64,000 bases of DNA from G963667675 sp964291545 (GTDB taxonomy: Bacteria; Chloroflexota; Dehalococcoidia; Lucifugimonadales; UBA3495). The notes beneath the pieces were generated by a model that was not told the origin of the DNA, did not search any database, and saw only the letters and a list, made by a program, of their open reading frames with translations. Within the stretch, counting starts at the first letter, position 1. Each line of letters opens with the position of its first letter. Of this stretch, positions 42,756 through 51,472 are shown piece by piece. Position numbers and translations under genes: made by a program. The stretch is from assembly GCA_964291545.2 (NCBI GenBank), contig OZ219861.1:558001-622000 (forward strand), read 5' to 3'.

Positions 42756-44384
42756 ATGAGCTATGACGTTATAGTGGTCGGCGGCGGTCCGGCGGGAAGC
42801 ACCGCCGCCACCATGCTGGCGCGCCAGGGCGCCAGGGTGCTGCTCCTGGAGCGGGAACGCTTTCCCAGGGACCACGTGGGGGAGTCGCTGCTGCCCGCCA
42901 GCGTGCCGGTGTTGGCGGAGTTGGGAGTGCTGCCTGCGGTGCAGCGGGCCGGTTTTCTGCCCAAGTGGGGCGCAACCATGGTGTGGGGGAAAGACAGGAC
43001 GCCGTGGAGTTGGTACTTCCAAGAGACCAACCTGCAGTACCCCCACTCGTATCAAGTCTGGCGGCCGCAGTTCGACCAGATCCTGCTGGAGAACAGCCGG
43101 TCTGCAGGCGTGGACGTGCGAGAGGGCTGCCGGGTTACAGACGTCACGTTCGACGGCGACCGGGCTACAGGCGTGCGTTACGAGGCAGCGGACGGGACCC
43201 GCTTGGCCGAGCCGGCCCGATTCGTGGTGGACGCCAGCGGGCAGGGCGGGCTGCTGGCACACCAGCTTGGGATGCGGGAGTGGGACGATTTCTTTCGCAA
43301 CCTGGCGGTCTACGGCTACTTCGACAACTTTCAGAGCCTGCCCGAGCCGGACCAGACCAACATATTCATAGAGTCCTATGCCAACGGCTGGCTGTGGGTC
43401 ATACCCCTGCACACCGGCTGGGCCAGCGTCGGGGCCGTGGTGGACAGTGCGGCCAACCAGGAGGAAGTCCAGCGCTCCGGCCCCCAGGCGTTCTTGATGG
43501 AACAGATTGCCCAGGCCCCAAAGACCGCGGAGATGCTGAAGGAAGCCCGGCTGACCGCCGGCCCCTCGGTGCTCAAGGACTGGTCCTACGTCTGCCGGCG
43601 GCTGGTGGGCGACGGCTACATCCTGGCGGGAGATGCCGCATGCTTCGTGGACCCATTGTTTTCTTCCGGCGTCCACCTGGCCTTGATGTCGGGTGTCCTG
43701 GCGGCGGCGTACGTCACGTCGGCATTGAAAGACGCCGGGCTGAAGGCTGCGGCGGCCCCGGTGTACCAGGAGTTGTTCCTGCAGGAATACAACCAGTTCC
43801 GGGAGATGGCCAGGCTGTTCTACTCCAGCAACCTGAGCGTGGACTCGTATTTCTGGGAGGCGCGCCGACTGGTCGACGGCGGCGCCGGGTTCTCGCCGCG
43901 CCATGCCTTCATCAGGGCGGTGGCCGGACAGCCGCCCAGGGGCTACGAACGGGCGGTGCTGGACCGGGGGATGGCGCCGCCGGCCTTCGTGGCCAGCGTA
44001 GGGGCGGTGGAGGCGGACCGGGCGAGCCGGCAGGAGCGGGCGGCGGAGCTACGCTGCAGCGGCGACGGGGACAGTCTGCTGAGAGGTCTGACGCCGGTCC
44101 TGGCCGCAGGCGTGGCCGTGGAGCGTCAGCCCATAGTAGGGCAGGGCGAGTTCGTCTGGGGCTACGCGGTGAAGACCCCCGGCCATCCTGAAGGCGTTCC
44201 CTCCAGCGGCCTGGTGGCGGTGTTGGTGTCGCTTATCGACGGCAATACCACGGTGGGGGACCTGCTGGCCAGGCTCAGCAGCGGAACGGAGCAGGAGCAA
44301 AAGGACCAAGTCGAACGAGCGGTGCTGGACTCATTGACGATACTCTACGTAGAGGGCGCCATCGAAGACTTGCAAGGCCCCTAG
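42756..44384 (+). CDS. Flavin-dependent halogenase-like oxidoreductase with C-terminal extension
   Basis: This 542-residue FAD protein has the dinucleotide motif VIVVGGGPAGSTAATMLARQG (short form GGGPAG, residues 9-14). GESLLPASVPVL and a Lys in GFLPKWGATMVWG near 70 follow, then the WLWVIP sequence near 212, which matches the halogenase WxWxIP signature. GDAACFVDPLFSSGVHLA near 295 is the second FAD motif. The last about 140 residues form an extra domain that looks helical (NTTVGDLLARLSSG). It could be a halogenase or a geranylgeranyl-reductase-like enzyme. Substrate unknown. Confidence 0.75.
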   Translation: MSYDVIVVGGGPAGSTAATMLARQGARVLLLERERFPRDHVGESLLPASVPVLAELGVLPAVQRAGFLPKWGATMVWGKDRTPWSWYFQETNLQYPHSYQVWRPQFDQILLENSRSAGVDVREGCRVTDVTFDGDRATGVRYEAADGTRLAEPARFVVDASGQGGLLAHQLGMREWDDFFRNLAVYGYFDNFQSLPEPDQTNIFIESYANGWLWVIPLHTGWASVGAVVDSAANQEEVQRSGPQAFLMEQIAQAPKTAEMLKEARLTAGPSVLKDWSYVCRRLVGDGYILAGDAACFVDPLFSSGVHLALMSGVLAAAYVTSALKDAGLKAAAAPVYQELFLQEYNQFREMARLFYSSNLSVDSYFWEARRLVDGGAGFSPRHAFIRAVAGQPPRGYERAVLDRGMAPPAFVASVGAVEADRASRQERAAELRCSGDGDSLLRGLTPVLAAGVAVERQPIVGQGEFVWGYAVKTPGHPEGVPSSGLVAVLVSLIDGNTTVGDLLARLSSGTEQEQKDQVERAVLDSLTILYVEGAIEDLQGP

Positions 44385-44451
44385 CGCGACGGGGCAAATG
44401 GCCTGAACAGGCAGGGCCTGATATTCCATCCGAGGGAGCACGGAGGTAGAG

Positions 44452-44955
44452 ATGGCCGGATTGAGCCCGGAAGAGATCACGGAGTTCATAGAAAGAGGGG
44501 CCCACATAGCCCACGTAGCGACTGTGCGGCCCGACGGACGCCCCCACGTGGCGCCGGTGTCCTTTGGGTCCTGGGACGGCAAGGCCTACGTGGCGGTCTA
44601 TGAAGGCACGGTGAAGCTCAACAACATCCGCCATAATCTCAAGGTGGCCCTGTCCATCGCAACCGACGAGCGGCCCTATAAGTACGTGGTGCTGGAAGGG
44701 GAAGGCCGGATTACGTCGGAAAACCGGGACCAGGTGCTGGAGCGCATCTTGATTGGGTACGTAGGAGAAGAACGGGGAGCGGCCCTGACGCAAGAGGTGC
44801 TGGCCAGAACCGGGAGAACGGAGTTGCTGGTGCTGGAAGTAACGATCGACAAGGTGTTGTCGATGCACGAAGTCGAGTTTGAGACTTTGAGAGGAAGGTC
44901 GATAATCACCGACGGCCGGGAGTTCGGACAGCCCTGGCTGGATCCCGAGCCTTAG
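44452..44955 (+). CDS. Pyridoxamine 5'-phosphate oxidase-like (split-barrel flavin) protein
   Basis: This 167-residue split-barrel protein belongs to the PPOX superfamily, whose members bind FMN, F420 or heme. Typical early pattern is GAHIAHVATVRPDGRPHVAPVSF followed by LNNIRHNLKVALSIATDE. The cofactor cannot be decided from sequence. Start ATG at 44452 has GGAGG upstream. It lies between the halogenase-like gene and a beta-hydroxyacid-dehydrogenase-like gene on the same strand. Confidence 0.85.
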   Translation: MAGLSPEEITEFIERGAHIAHVATVRPDGRPHVAPVSFGSWDGKAYVAVYEGTVKLNNIRHNLKVALSIATDERPYKYVVLEGEGRITSENRDQVLERILIGYVGEERGAALTQEVLARTGRTELLVLEVTIDKVLSMHEVEFETLRGRSIITDGREFGQPWLDPEP

Positions 44956-45045
44956 CCGGCGCCCGCCCGAAAGACCGGGAAGAAGCCGCCTCGTAATGGG
45001 CGTTCTTAGCCAACGTCCCAACGGACTTGCTTGTGAGGACTTGCC

Positions 45046-45933
45046 ATGCCGGTTGAAACCGTCGCCATAATCAGCCCCGGTGACATGGGCCACGCCGTGG
45101 GCCGCCTGCTGCGGGAGAACGGACTCCGGGTCGTCACCTGCCTGGCCGGGAGGAGCGCCCGGACCAGGGGCTTGGCCCAACAGGCGGGGATTGCCGACGC
45201 GCCGACTTTGGAGGACCTGGTGCAGCAGGCGGACATTCTCCTGTCCATCACCGTGAGCGAGGCAGTGCCCAGCCTGTGCGGCGAAATCGCCGACGTCCTG
45301 CAACGCACCGGGGCCGACCTGGTATTTGCGGAATGCAACGCCATCGCTCCCCAACTGTCCCGTGAGATGGACAAGCTCATAACCGGCGCCGGAGGCCGGT
45401 ATGTCGACGCGTCGATAATCGGCGGACCGCCAAAAGACGGCCAATGCCCCAGGTTTTACGCGTCGGGCCCCAATGCGGCGGAGTTGCAGCGGCTGGAGCC
45501 CTACGGGCTGGACGTGCGAATGATCGGGCCGGAGGTCGGGCAGGCGTCGGGAATCAAGATGTGCTACGCGGCGCTGACCAAGGGTTCGGCCGCCCTGCAA
45601 GCCCAACTACTGATGGCGGCGGAGATCATGGGCCTCTCCAAGCCGCTGCAAGAGGAATTTCAGAACAGCGAACCCGCGGCGTGGAAACGAATGGAGGGGT
45701 TTATTCCGGCGCTGCCCGCCCGGTCCCGCCGCTGGGTCAGCGAGATGCAGGAGATAGAAGCCGCGTTCGGCGGCCTGGGGCTGACGCCCCATATTTTCCA
45801 GGGAGTCGCGGAAATGTACCGGCTGATCGGAAGCTCGCCGTATGGCGAGGAAACGCCGGAAACTCGGGACATGTCCCGGACCTGGGACCAGACCGTTCGC
45901 CGGCTGGTGGAGCACCTGCAGGACGGGGGATAA
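45046..45933 (+). CDS. NAD(P)-dependent oxidoreductase (6PGDH/beta-hydroxyacid dehydrogenase-like, DUF1932)
   Basis: This 295-residue dehydrogenase has a Rossmann start VAIISPGDMGHAVGRLLREN and the substrate region YVDASIIGGPP near 123. It then has IKMCYAALTKGSAALQAQL near 170, where the family catalytic Lys lies, and a helical DUF1932 C-terminal domain. GAGGA lies before ATG at 45046. Substrate unknown. Confidence 0.88.
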   Translation: MPVETVAIISPGDMGHAVGRLLRENGLRVVTCLAGRSARTRGLAQQAGIADAPTLEDLVQQADILLSITVSEAVPSLCGEIADVLQRTGADLVFAECNAIAPQLSREMDKLITGAGGRYVDASIIGGPPKDGQCPRFYASGPNAAELQRLEPYGLDVRMIGPEVGQASGIKMCYAALTKGSAALQAQLLMAAEIMGLSKPLQEEFQNSEPAAWKRMEGFIPALPARSRRWVSEMQEIEAAFGGLGLTPHIFQGVAEMYRLIGSSPYGEETPETRDMSRTWDQTVRRLVEHLQDGG

Positions 45934-45966
45934 CCGGCGCCGGCAGCCGGCCAGGCTCGACGGCCC

Positions 45967-46314
45967 TTACCGGTACATGGGCTTGAAGAAGCTGTGCAGG
46001 TAGTTCCTGCGGTGGGCCCAACTGTGGGCACGCTTAATCACTGCGTCTGGTATTGCGTCCGAGCCTTGGCGGGTGATGCGCACGGTCTCGTGGCGGCTGA
46101 GTTCCGGGGGCCCATCGGCGGTGAATGCAACCTCGCAACCCTGGGTCTCCAGGTAGGTCTTCAGAGCTTCAAAGCCCTTGGGCCTGGTGTTGGGAGTCCG
46201 GTGTATGTAAAGCTCGGTGCTGCCGAACATGGCGTCTACGTGGTCGTCACCGCTGCCCCGGCCGCCGCCTTGCCGGATTTGCCGCCTGTTGATTCCGCGG
46301 TCATGTAAGGACAT
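45967..46314 (-). CDS. Hypothetical protein
   Basis: I do not recognise this 115-residue basic protein. The conserved-looking part starts near residue 29 (MFGSTELYIHRTPNTRPKGFEALKTYLE) and includes GCEVAFTADGPPELSRHETVRI and a C-terminal helix HSWAHRRNYLHSFFKPMYR. The first 28 residues are Gly/Arg-rich and may be untranslated if ATG at the Met29 codon is used. No signal peptide. Convergent with the DUF1932 gene. Confidence 0.5.
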   Translation of the reverse strand: MSLHDRGINRRQIRQGGGRGSGDDHVDAMFGSTELYIHRTPNTRPKGFEALKTYLETQGCEVAFTADGPPELSRHETVRITRQGSDAIPDAVIKRAHSWAHRRNYLHSFFKPMYR

Positions 46315-46569
46315 TGCTGGATCTTCTTGGTGAGGTCAATCGCAAATGGACTTGGGGTGATTGTAGCAAACGCGGTGTTTAGACCCAAACGTAGGCGTCG
46401 CATCCGCCGGTACGGCGGGTCGCCGGGTGTATAATTCTGACAGCGTCGCCTAACAAGGATGGTGTTCGTCAGTCGGGGCCTCCGGGCCGCATCCAGGTGA
46501 TGCCCGGGGCCGTTTGGTTTCAGTTATCCGGCCCAGTTTGAGTTGCAATGTGAATCCGGGCTGTCGGCA

Positions 46570-47184
46570 ATGAGGATTTCGCGCGTGGTAAGGGAAGCGG
46601 TCGAAGCCGTGGCCCTGGCCTTGGTTGTCTTCCTGTTTCTACAGGTTAGCGTATCCAACTTCAAGGTCGACGGGTCTAGCATGGAGCCGACGGTGGAAGA
46701 CGGGCAGTACCTGTTGATTAACAAGCTGGTCTACTTCCAGATCGACACCGGCCGTTTAGCCCGAGTTATTCCCTTCTGGAGCGAGGAAGAACCGGAATCC
46801 CACTTTGCCGTTCACCCGCCTGAGCGGGGCGAGGTTATCGTGTTCCGATTTCCGAGGGACCCCGAGAAAGACTTCGTCAAGCGAGTCGTGGGGCTCCCCG
46901 GAGAAGAGGTGGAGGTGCGGAACGGGATGGTGTACATCGACGGCGTGTTCCTGGAGGAACCGTACTTGACGGAACGGGACCGCTCCAACGATGGCCCGAC
47001 GCTACTGAAAGAGCGAGAATACTACGTGATAGGCGACAACCGCCGCAACAGCCGGGACTCTCGCACCTGGGGCCCGGTGCCGGAGGAAAACGTTCGCGGG
47101 AAGGTTTGGCTCGTTTACTGGCCTTTCTCGCAGATCCAGTTATTGCACCCCACGTCGTCCCTGCTGCCCCGCCTGTTCGATTAG
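46570..47184 (+). CDS. lepB: Signal peptidase I
   Basis: This membrane serine protease removes signal peptides from exported proteins. From ATG at 46570 it has 204 residues: an N-terminal transmembrane segment (VALALVVFLFLQVSV), the catalytic Ser in VDGSSMEPTVEDGQ near 37, the catalytic Lys in DFVKRVVGLPGEEVE near 105, and the box E GDNRRNSRDSRTWGPV near 155-170. A near-cognate start at 46543 would add 9 residues. A TATAAT lies at 46431-46436. Confidence 0.95.
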   Translation: MRISRVVREAVEAVALALVVFLFLQVSVSNFKVDGSSMEPTVEDGQYLLINKLVYFQIDTGRLARVIPFWSEEEPESHFAVHPPERGEVIVFRFPRDPEKDFVKRVVGLPGEEVEVRNGMVYIDGVFLEEPYLTERDRSNDGPTLLKEREYYVIGDNRRNSRDSRTWGPVPEENVRGKVWLVYWPFSQIQLLHPTSSLLPRLFD

Positions 47185-47276
47185 GCCGCCGATGGGAGGC
47201 GAACCCACCAGGGCGCGCCGACCTGTACCAGGCAGTGACCAGGACCTGCGGTTCACCCGGCCGGGACCGAGAGAAG

Positions 47277-47600
47277 TTACTCCTTGGCCGGCCCCAGGAG
47301 TATGTCCCCGCCTTCGACCCGTGTTTGGTAGGTCTTGATGCTATCGAAGGCCGGCGGGGTAAGGGCCTCTCCGGTGGTCACGTTGAAGGCCGACCCGTGC
47401 AGCGGGCATTCGACCTCTTCCCCGCTCAAGTCGCCCTCGGAGAGAGAGGCAAAGGCGTGGGAACAAATGTCGTCGCAGGCGTACACGTTGCCACCAACGT
47501 TCACCAGCAATATCTGCTCGCCTCCAGGCTGCACCACCATCATTTCTCCTGGGGGAAGGTCGTTCACCTCTGCAACCTTGACAAAGCCTGACTCGGCCAT
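47277..47600 (-). CDS. Rieske [2Fe-2S] ferredoxin
   Basis: This 107-residue soluble Rieske protein has the paired ligands CSH (in DDICSHAFASLSEG, about 43-45) and CPLH (in EVECPLHGSAFNV, about 63-66), the pattern of ferredoxin components of oxygenases. No oxygenase gene is adjacent, so its partner is unknown. ATG at 47600 has CGGAGACG upstream. Convergent with lepB. Confidence 0.92.
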   Translation of the reverse strand: MAESGFVKVAEVNDLPPGEMMVVQPGGEQILLVNVGGNVYACDDICSHAFASLSEGDLSGEEVECPLHGSAFNVTTGEALTPPAFDSIKTYQTRVEGGDILLGPAKE

Positions 47601-47829
47601 ACGTCTCCGCTCCTAGTCACATTGTCCGGCCCGTATTAGCATGCGGCGGCAAGCCGCGGCCGGCAAACATGGAATGCCGGGACATTATAGGCTACTAAAG
47701 GCGGCGAACGAAAGCCGTGCGGTGGACAGTGCCGACGGGCATTGAATATAATGACGCCGGCCAGCCCACAGCCACCCTCATTGGCTGAGATACCCCACTA
47801 ACGCCGGGCTGTGCCTGCTGCGCTGTTCT

Positions 47830-47920
47830 GGAGAGGTGCCGGAGTGGCCGAACGGGCGCGACTGGAAATCGCGTAGAGGTCAACAGCTTCTCGCGGGTTC
47901 GAATCCCGCCCTCTCCGCCA
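47830..47920 (+). tRNA. tRNA-Ser (GGA)
   Basis: This is a 91-nt cloverleaf with acceptor arms ggagagg/cctctcc, discriminator G and encoded CCA. The D-arm is gccgagtggccgaacggg-like (gccggagtggccgaacgg), and a long variable arm (tagaggtcaacagcttctc) marks class II. The T-arm contains ggttcgaatcc. The anticodon loop ctggaaa gives GGA, reading UCC/UCU. It serves as the apparent attachment site of the island. Confidence 0.96.
47893..47920 (+). other. Probable attachment site (tRNA-Ser 3' end)
   Basis: A P4-type integrase gene starts 185 nt after the tRNA 3' end in the same direction, the usual layout for tRNA-targeted islands. The crossover core is expected in the T-arm/acceptor part of the tRNA. 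I could not find a second copy of this segment before 64000, so the far att lies outside the window or is diverged. Confidence 0.5.
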
Positions 47921-48062
47921 GAACCCATTTTCCAGGGCCTTCCGTTGCCGTCCAAATTGGTCTATTTTCTCCCCGTTTTAGCTACGATTTCTCGGTATAT
48001 TGCTGTCCACTGGGGTCTTGTCTCGTCCGCCACCGACCTCTCCAAGCCGCGCAAAAAAGTGG

Positions 48063-48068
48063 TATAAT
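48063..48068 (+). promoter_or_regulatory. -10 element (TATAAT) upstream of the integrase gene
   Basis: A perfect TATAAT lies 37 nt before the integrase ATG. No clear -35 is seen. Confidence 0.4.
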
Positions 48069-48105
48069 TCTTGGGATAAATCCAGAATACTCGGGGGTTT
48101 TGGGC

Positions 48106-49254
48106 ATGGCGGACGGCAAGCTCAGCGACAGGAAAGTCAGATCCCTCAACGAACCTGGACGTTACAGCGACGGGGCCACTTTGTACTTGATGGTGGCTCC
48201 CGGAGGGTCCAAGCAATGGGTACAACGACTTACCGTCCGGGGCAGGCAGACCGACATAGGGTTGGGTGGCTATCCGTTAGTCGGACTCAGGGAGGCTAGG
48301 GAGAGGGCTCAGGCTAACCGGGCCCAGGCACGCTCCGGCGCAGACCCTCTGTTAGAGCGACGCAGAGCGGCCGTACCGATATTTCGCGACCTTGCGGCAC
48401 AGCATATCGAGGCCCTACGCCCTTCATGGCGCAATGCCAAGCATGCGGCGCAGTGGGGTTCGACATTGGCGGCATACGCCCATCCGTATATCGGCAACAG
48501 GCCGGTGGACCAGGTAACCCGTGCGGACGTGATAGGCCTGCTATCTCCCATCTGGACTAAGAAGCCGGAGACGGCGCGGAGGGTGAGGCAGCGGGTGCGG
48601 GCGGTGATGGCCAGAGCCATCGCGCTGGAGTACATCGAGAACAATCCCGCCGGCGAGGGCATCGACGCGGCCCTGGCTAGGTTGCCAAGGATCAAAGCGC
48701 ACCATCCAGCGTTGCCCTATGCCCAGCTTCCAGCCGCGCTGAAGGCCGTGAAGGACTCTACCGCCACGCCCTCTGTGAGACTAGGGTTCCAGTTCCTGGC
48801 CTTAACTGCGTGCCGCTCCGGGGAAGTCCGGGGTGCCAGGTGGGAGGAGATGAACCTGGACGTTGCCACATGGACTGTACCGGCAGAGAGGATGAAGACG
48901 GGAAGACCTCACCGTGTCCCGTTGTCAGAGCAAGCCATTACCGTGCTGGAAGAGGCTAGTGGGCTAGAGAACGGCTCGGGGTTGGTGTTCCCGGCACCCC
49001 GCTCCGGAATCAAGCTGTCGGACATGGCCTTCGCCCAGCTCTTACGGCGTTTGGGGCTGGACTTCGTACCCCACGGGCTGCGATCCAGCTTCCGGGACTG
49101 GGCGGCGGAGCAGACTACAGCGCCTCACGCTGTTATGGAGGCAGCCCTGGCCCATGCCGTCCGAGACTCAACGGAAGCGGCCTATTTCCGTTCAGACTTA
49201 TTCCAACTGCGTCGGGGCTTAATGAAACAGTGGGGAGAGTTTCTGGGAGGGTGA
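48106..49254 (+). CDS. int: Tyrosine recombinase/integrase (P4 type)
   Basis: This 382-residue integrase likely inserted the island at tRNA-Ser. It has the N-terminal DUF4102-type domain (LSDRKVRSLNEPGRYSDGATLYLMV...GLGGYPLVGLREARE), a core-binding helix domain, and the catalytic domain with Arg in TACRSGEVRGARW near 235, HGLRSSF near 325, His in LAHAVRDS near 350 and the nucleophile Tyr in EAAYFRSDL near 360. ATG at 48106. The open frame continues upstream through the tRNA but that part is not protein. It appears intact. Confidence 0.95.
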   Translation: MADGKLSDRKVRSLNEPGRYSDGATLYLMVAPGGSKQWVQRLTVRGRQTDIGLGGYPLVGLREARERAQANRAQARSGADPLLERRRAAVPIFRDLAAQHIEALRPSWRNAKHAAQWGSTLAAYAHPYIGNRPVDQVTRADVIGLLSPIWTKKPETARRVRQRVRAVMARAIALEYIENNPAGEGIDAALARLPRIKAHHPALPYAQLPAALKAVKDSTATPSVRLGFQFLALTACRSGEVRGARWEEMNLDVATWTVPAERMKTGRPHRVPLSEQAITVLEEASGLENGSGLVFPAPRSGIKLSDMAFAQLLRRLGLDFVPHGLRSSFRDWAAEQTTAPHAVMEAALAHAVRDSTEAAYFRSDLFQLRRGLMKQWGEFLGG

Positions 49255-49255
49255 C

Positions 49256-50026
49256 ATGAACAACCTTTGGGGAATAGTGGGAGAAGAGGCCGCCAGGGGT
49301 CACGTGCGGGAAAACCTCAAACTCTGGAAGGACGGCCACAATTTCACACCGGAAGACCTGCTCTGGATGTCTTGGTCCGGCATACCGGTCTGGGAGGTCA
49401 AGGTAGAAGGGGAAGTCCTGCAGGTATTGGTGAGACTGGCCGCTTCGGAGGAGTGGGGACGTAAGGAATTCTACAAGGTAATGGATTCTATTAGTTTCGG
49501 CGCAGAGATGAAATTGCGCAAGCTGCAACTCGAAGGCCGGTACCACTGGGCTATCGAGTTAATCCGGCATCCGGAGCTCTACGGGCCCGTGGGAGACGTT
49601 CTGGACCTGGGCTGGACTAAAGAGGGCGAGATGTGGGAGTGGATTGAAGGGTCGTACCGAAGCTGGAGCGCCTATGAAGGGGTGAAGCGCCTGCACAAGT
49701 GGCTGGTGAACCACAATCAGCGCATGCCGGCGGGTCTTGTAGCATGGCGGAGGGCGGCGACGGAGGGCTATCGCACACAGCCGCCCAAAGGCCATAGGCC
49801 GGTTTCGGAGACGTTCCGGAACAGGGCGATATTGAAGACCATACGAGACCTGACGGCAACCCGCGAACAGCGCAGGAATGGAATCAGGAAAGTGACCAAC
49901 GAGAAGGCTTATGAGTTGGTGGCTTGCGAATTGAACCTGCAAATCGATACGGTCAGGACGATCTGGCGTAGGGGCAAGGCTCCCTTCGATGACCGGTATA
50001 TCGCTCCTGCTGTACGCCCGTTCTAG
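49256..50026 (+). CDS. Hypothetical island protein
   Basis: This 256-residue protein is not recognised. It has ATG at 49256, one base after the integrase stop and with GGAGGGTGAC overlapping the integrase 3' end, so it is translationally coupled. It is rich in Trp and charged residues, with repeated helical segments. The C-terminal 60 residues (REQRRNGIRKVTNEKAYELVACELNLQIDTVRTIWRRGK) look like a helix-turn-helix DNA-binding end. A replication or regulatory role in the element is a guess from position. Confidence 0.7.
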   Translation: MNNLWGIVGEEAARGHVRENLKLWKDGHNFTPEDLLWMSWSGIPVWEVKVEGEVLQVLVRLAASEEWGRKEFYKVMDSISFGAEMKLRKLQLEGRYHWAIELIRHPELYGPVGDVLDLGWTKEGEMWEWIEGSYRSWSAYEGVKRLHKWLVNHNQRMPAGLVAWRRAATEGYRTQPPKGHRPVSETFRNRAILKTIRDLTATREQRRNGIRKVTNEKAYELVACELNLQIDTVRTIWRRGKAPFDDRYIAPAVRPF

Positions 50027-50104
50027 GGACGGAACCATATGCCTCTATTTTTGAGGCCTGCCTCCCCATAGAATTGTAACCATCACGAACGAGGAAGCGC
50101 GTTG

Positions 50105-50305
50105 ATGGTTACAGAACGCTCATCCGACACCCGTATACTGAGGCTCGGGGACGTGCTGGCTCGCGTGGGCCTGAGCCGCTCCACAGTTTACCAGCGGATG
50201 TCCGCCGGCGACTTCCCAGCGGCCGTGCAGTTGACCCCCAACGCCGTGGGTTGGCGCAGCGACGATATAGACGCTTGGATAGAGAGCCGCCCCAAGACGG
50301 GCTGA
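50105..50305 (+). CDS. alpA: AlpA-family regulator
   Basis: This 66-residue winged-HTH protein has the AlpA/MerR-like pattern RILRLGDVLARVGLSRSTVYQRMSAGDFPAAVQL followed by VGWRSDDIDAWIESRP. AlpA proteins activate excision of P4-like elements. ATG at 50105 has GAGGAAG upstream. Its place soon after the integrase supports the same role, but the original link to this element is by analogy. Confidence 0.9.
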   Translation: MVTERSSDTRILRLGDVLARVGLSRSTVYQRMSAGDFPAAVQLTPNAVGWRSDDIDAWIESRPKTG

Positions 50306-50552
50306 TGGTGTCCATGGCTCCGCGGGTCACCCTACACCCATGGGGATATTCCCAGTAAACGTTGTGGGGCCGGTCGGGTCTTGGTACCGGTACGCCGGTG
50401 CAATTTTGCTCACACTTCCATTCGCCGCCAACTTGGCAAGCCTGAACATGGAAAGAAATCCCACGGGGTCTGATTGGTGGCTATGATGCACCGGTGGTTG
50501 CTTCTTGAAAATTGTGGGAATTTTGCGACACCCGGGGACGGACCTGACACAC

Positions 50553-50825
50553 ATGATGGTCTGTACGGTCAAGGCGGGTCTATTCGACCTCAAGGCCCCT
50601 GTGCTCGCTTCCAGCGATATGGACAGAGCAATCTACGAGATTCCCGGCGCTTGTCTCATTACCACCAAGGTATCACCCCGCCGCCAACCCGGATGGTCCG
50701 ACCCCGCATTCGGGCTCGCGCTAGCGTTCAACTGCCACCACTGGAAGGTTCGCCAGAGACGGATGTGGTTCGATTACCGGGAGGTTTTCGCCAGCGTCAA
50801 GTCGAATATCATGCAATCAGTATGA
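50553..50825 (+). CDS. Possible small island protein
   Basis: An open frame of about 90 residues (from ATG 50553; open up to 50505) shows GC-rich third positions. It has a plausible globular sequence including DMDRAIYEIPGACLITTKVSP and CHHWKVRQRRMWFDYREVF. No ribosome site is clear and I recognise no family. It may equally be non-coding. Confidence 0.3.
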   Translation: MMVCTVKAGLFDLKAPVLASSDMDRAIYEIPGACLITTKVSPRRQPGWSDPAFGLALAFNCHHWKVRQRRMWFDYREVFASVKSNIMQSV

Positions 50826-50826
50826 C

Positions 50827-50841
50827 GCACACACACACACA
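50827..50841. repeat. (CA)n microsatellite
   Basis: About seven CA dinucleotides follow the stop of the small open frame. Short dinucleotide runs are uncommon in bacteria and can vary by slippage; no gene is affected here. Confidence 0.8.
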
Positions 50842-50872
50842 GAAACTCCGGGCCTCGCGCCACCATTTAATA

Positions 50873-51472
50873 TTATACGTTAACGGGAACATACAAATCT
50901 CCCTATCTTGGAGTTTTGACCCGGCATATCTGTCGCTCTCTGAACCTACACTTCAGGGATGGACAGGTTCTTGATACACTGTTGTCCAGGCCCCACTGCC
51001 TGCGGCGCAAGCCTACAAGTCGTTCGCCGGGCACAGGGTAACCACGACCGTTCACGAGACCAGAATCGAGACACCCATGGCAGGTACCGGCTTGTGGAGG
51101 GAGCACTCGAGAAAACCCACCATCGGTACTGTCTTGCCGACTCCATCTGTGCTTAAGGATGGAAGGCACTTTGAAAACACTAGGGAGGCCAAGATGACTA
51201 GGCGAGAAACTGTTGAGGATCCCTTCGGGCCGACCCCAAAACTGCTGGTGAGTTATGACCCGGAGACGAATACCCTGGATCTGTCGGACGGTAAGTCGGC
51301 CAGCTATGGCGTTATAATCGCTGATGGCCTTACCGTCTTCACCGACGACGGCGACATTCCCCATCGCGTCACCATAGACTCTGCGGCCGACCTTCTCCGG
51401 GATATTCTCGTCGGTAAAGTAGCGGTAAGCGACCACCCAGCAGGCCAGCCCTTGCCGTCCGAATCGGAGTAG
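50873..51472 (+). repeat. Tandem duplication, copy A (about 600 bp)
   Basis: From ttatacgttaacg to the stop of the first small gene, this segment is similar along its whole length to 51569-52166. Shared landmarks in order are ttgatacactgttgt, gcgcaagcctacaa, cccaccatcggtact, ctccatctgtgctt and actagggaggccaag. Divergence is considerable, with many substitutions and few gaps, so the duplication is old. The 368-nt part before the small gene (50826-51193) holds no other gene that I can support. Confidence 0.85.
51194..51472 (+). CDS. Small DUF2283-like protein A
   Basis: This 92-residue acidic protein has the core VSYDPETNTLDLSDGKSASYG, then VIIADGLTVFTDDGDIPHRVTID and a helix SAADLLRDIL. The pattern of a YDPExDxL strand pair resembles the DUF2283 fold. 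ATG at 51194 has GGGAGG at ideal spacing. It is about 45% identical by eye to the second copy at 51894-52166, and related segments recur in the divergent 537-residue protein. No signal peptide. Function unknown. Confidence 0.75.
   Translation: MTRRETVEDPFGPTPKLLVSYDPETNTLDLSDGKSASYGVIIADGLTVFTDDGDIPHRVTIDSAADLLRDILVGKVAVSDHPAGQPLPSESE

Noticed and set aside
42705..43904. A roughly 400-codon open frame opposite the halogenase-like gene
   Set aside because: Shadow of the FAD-protein frame; composition is His/Gln/Arg-rich with no domain pattern.
50327..50593. 88-codon minus-strand open frame after alpA
   Set aside because: No ribosome site, overlaps a better plus-strand candidate, and translation looks like chance sequence.
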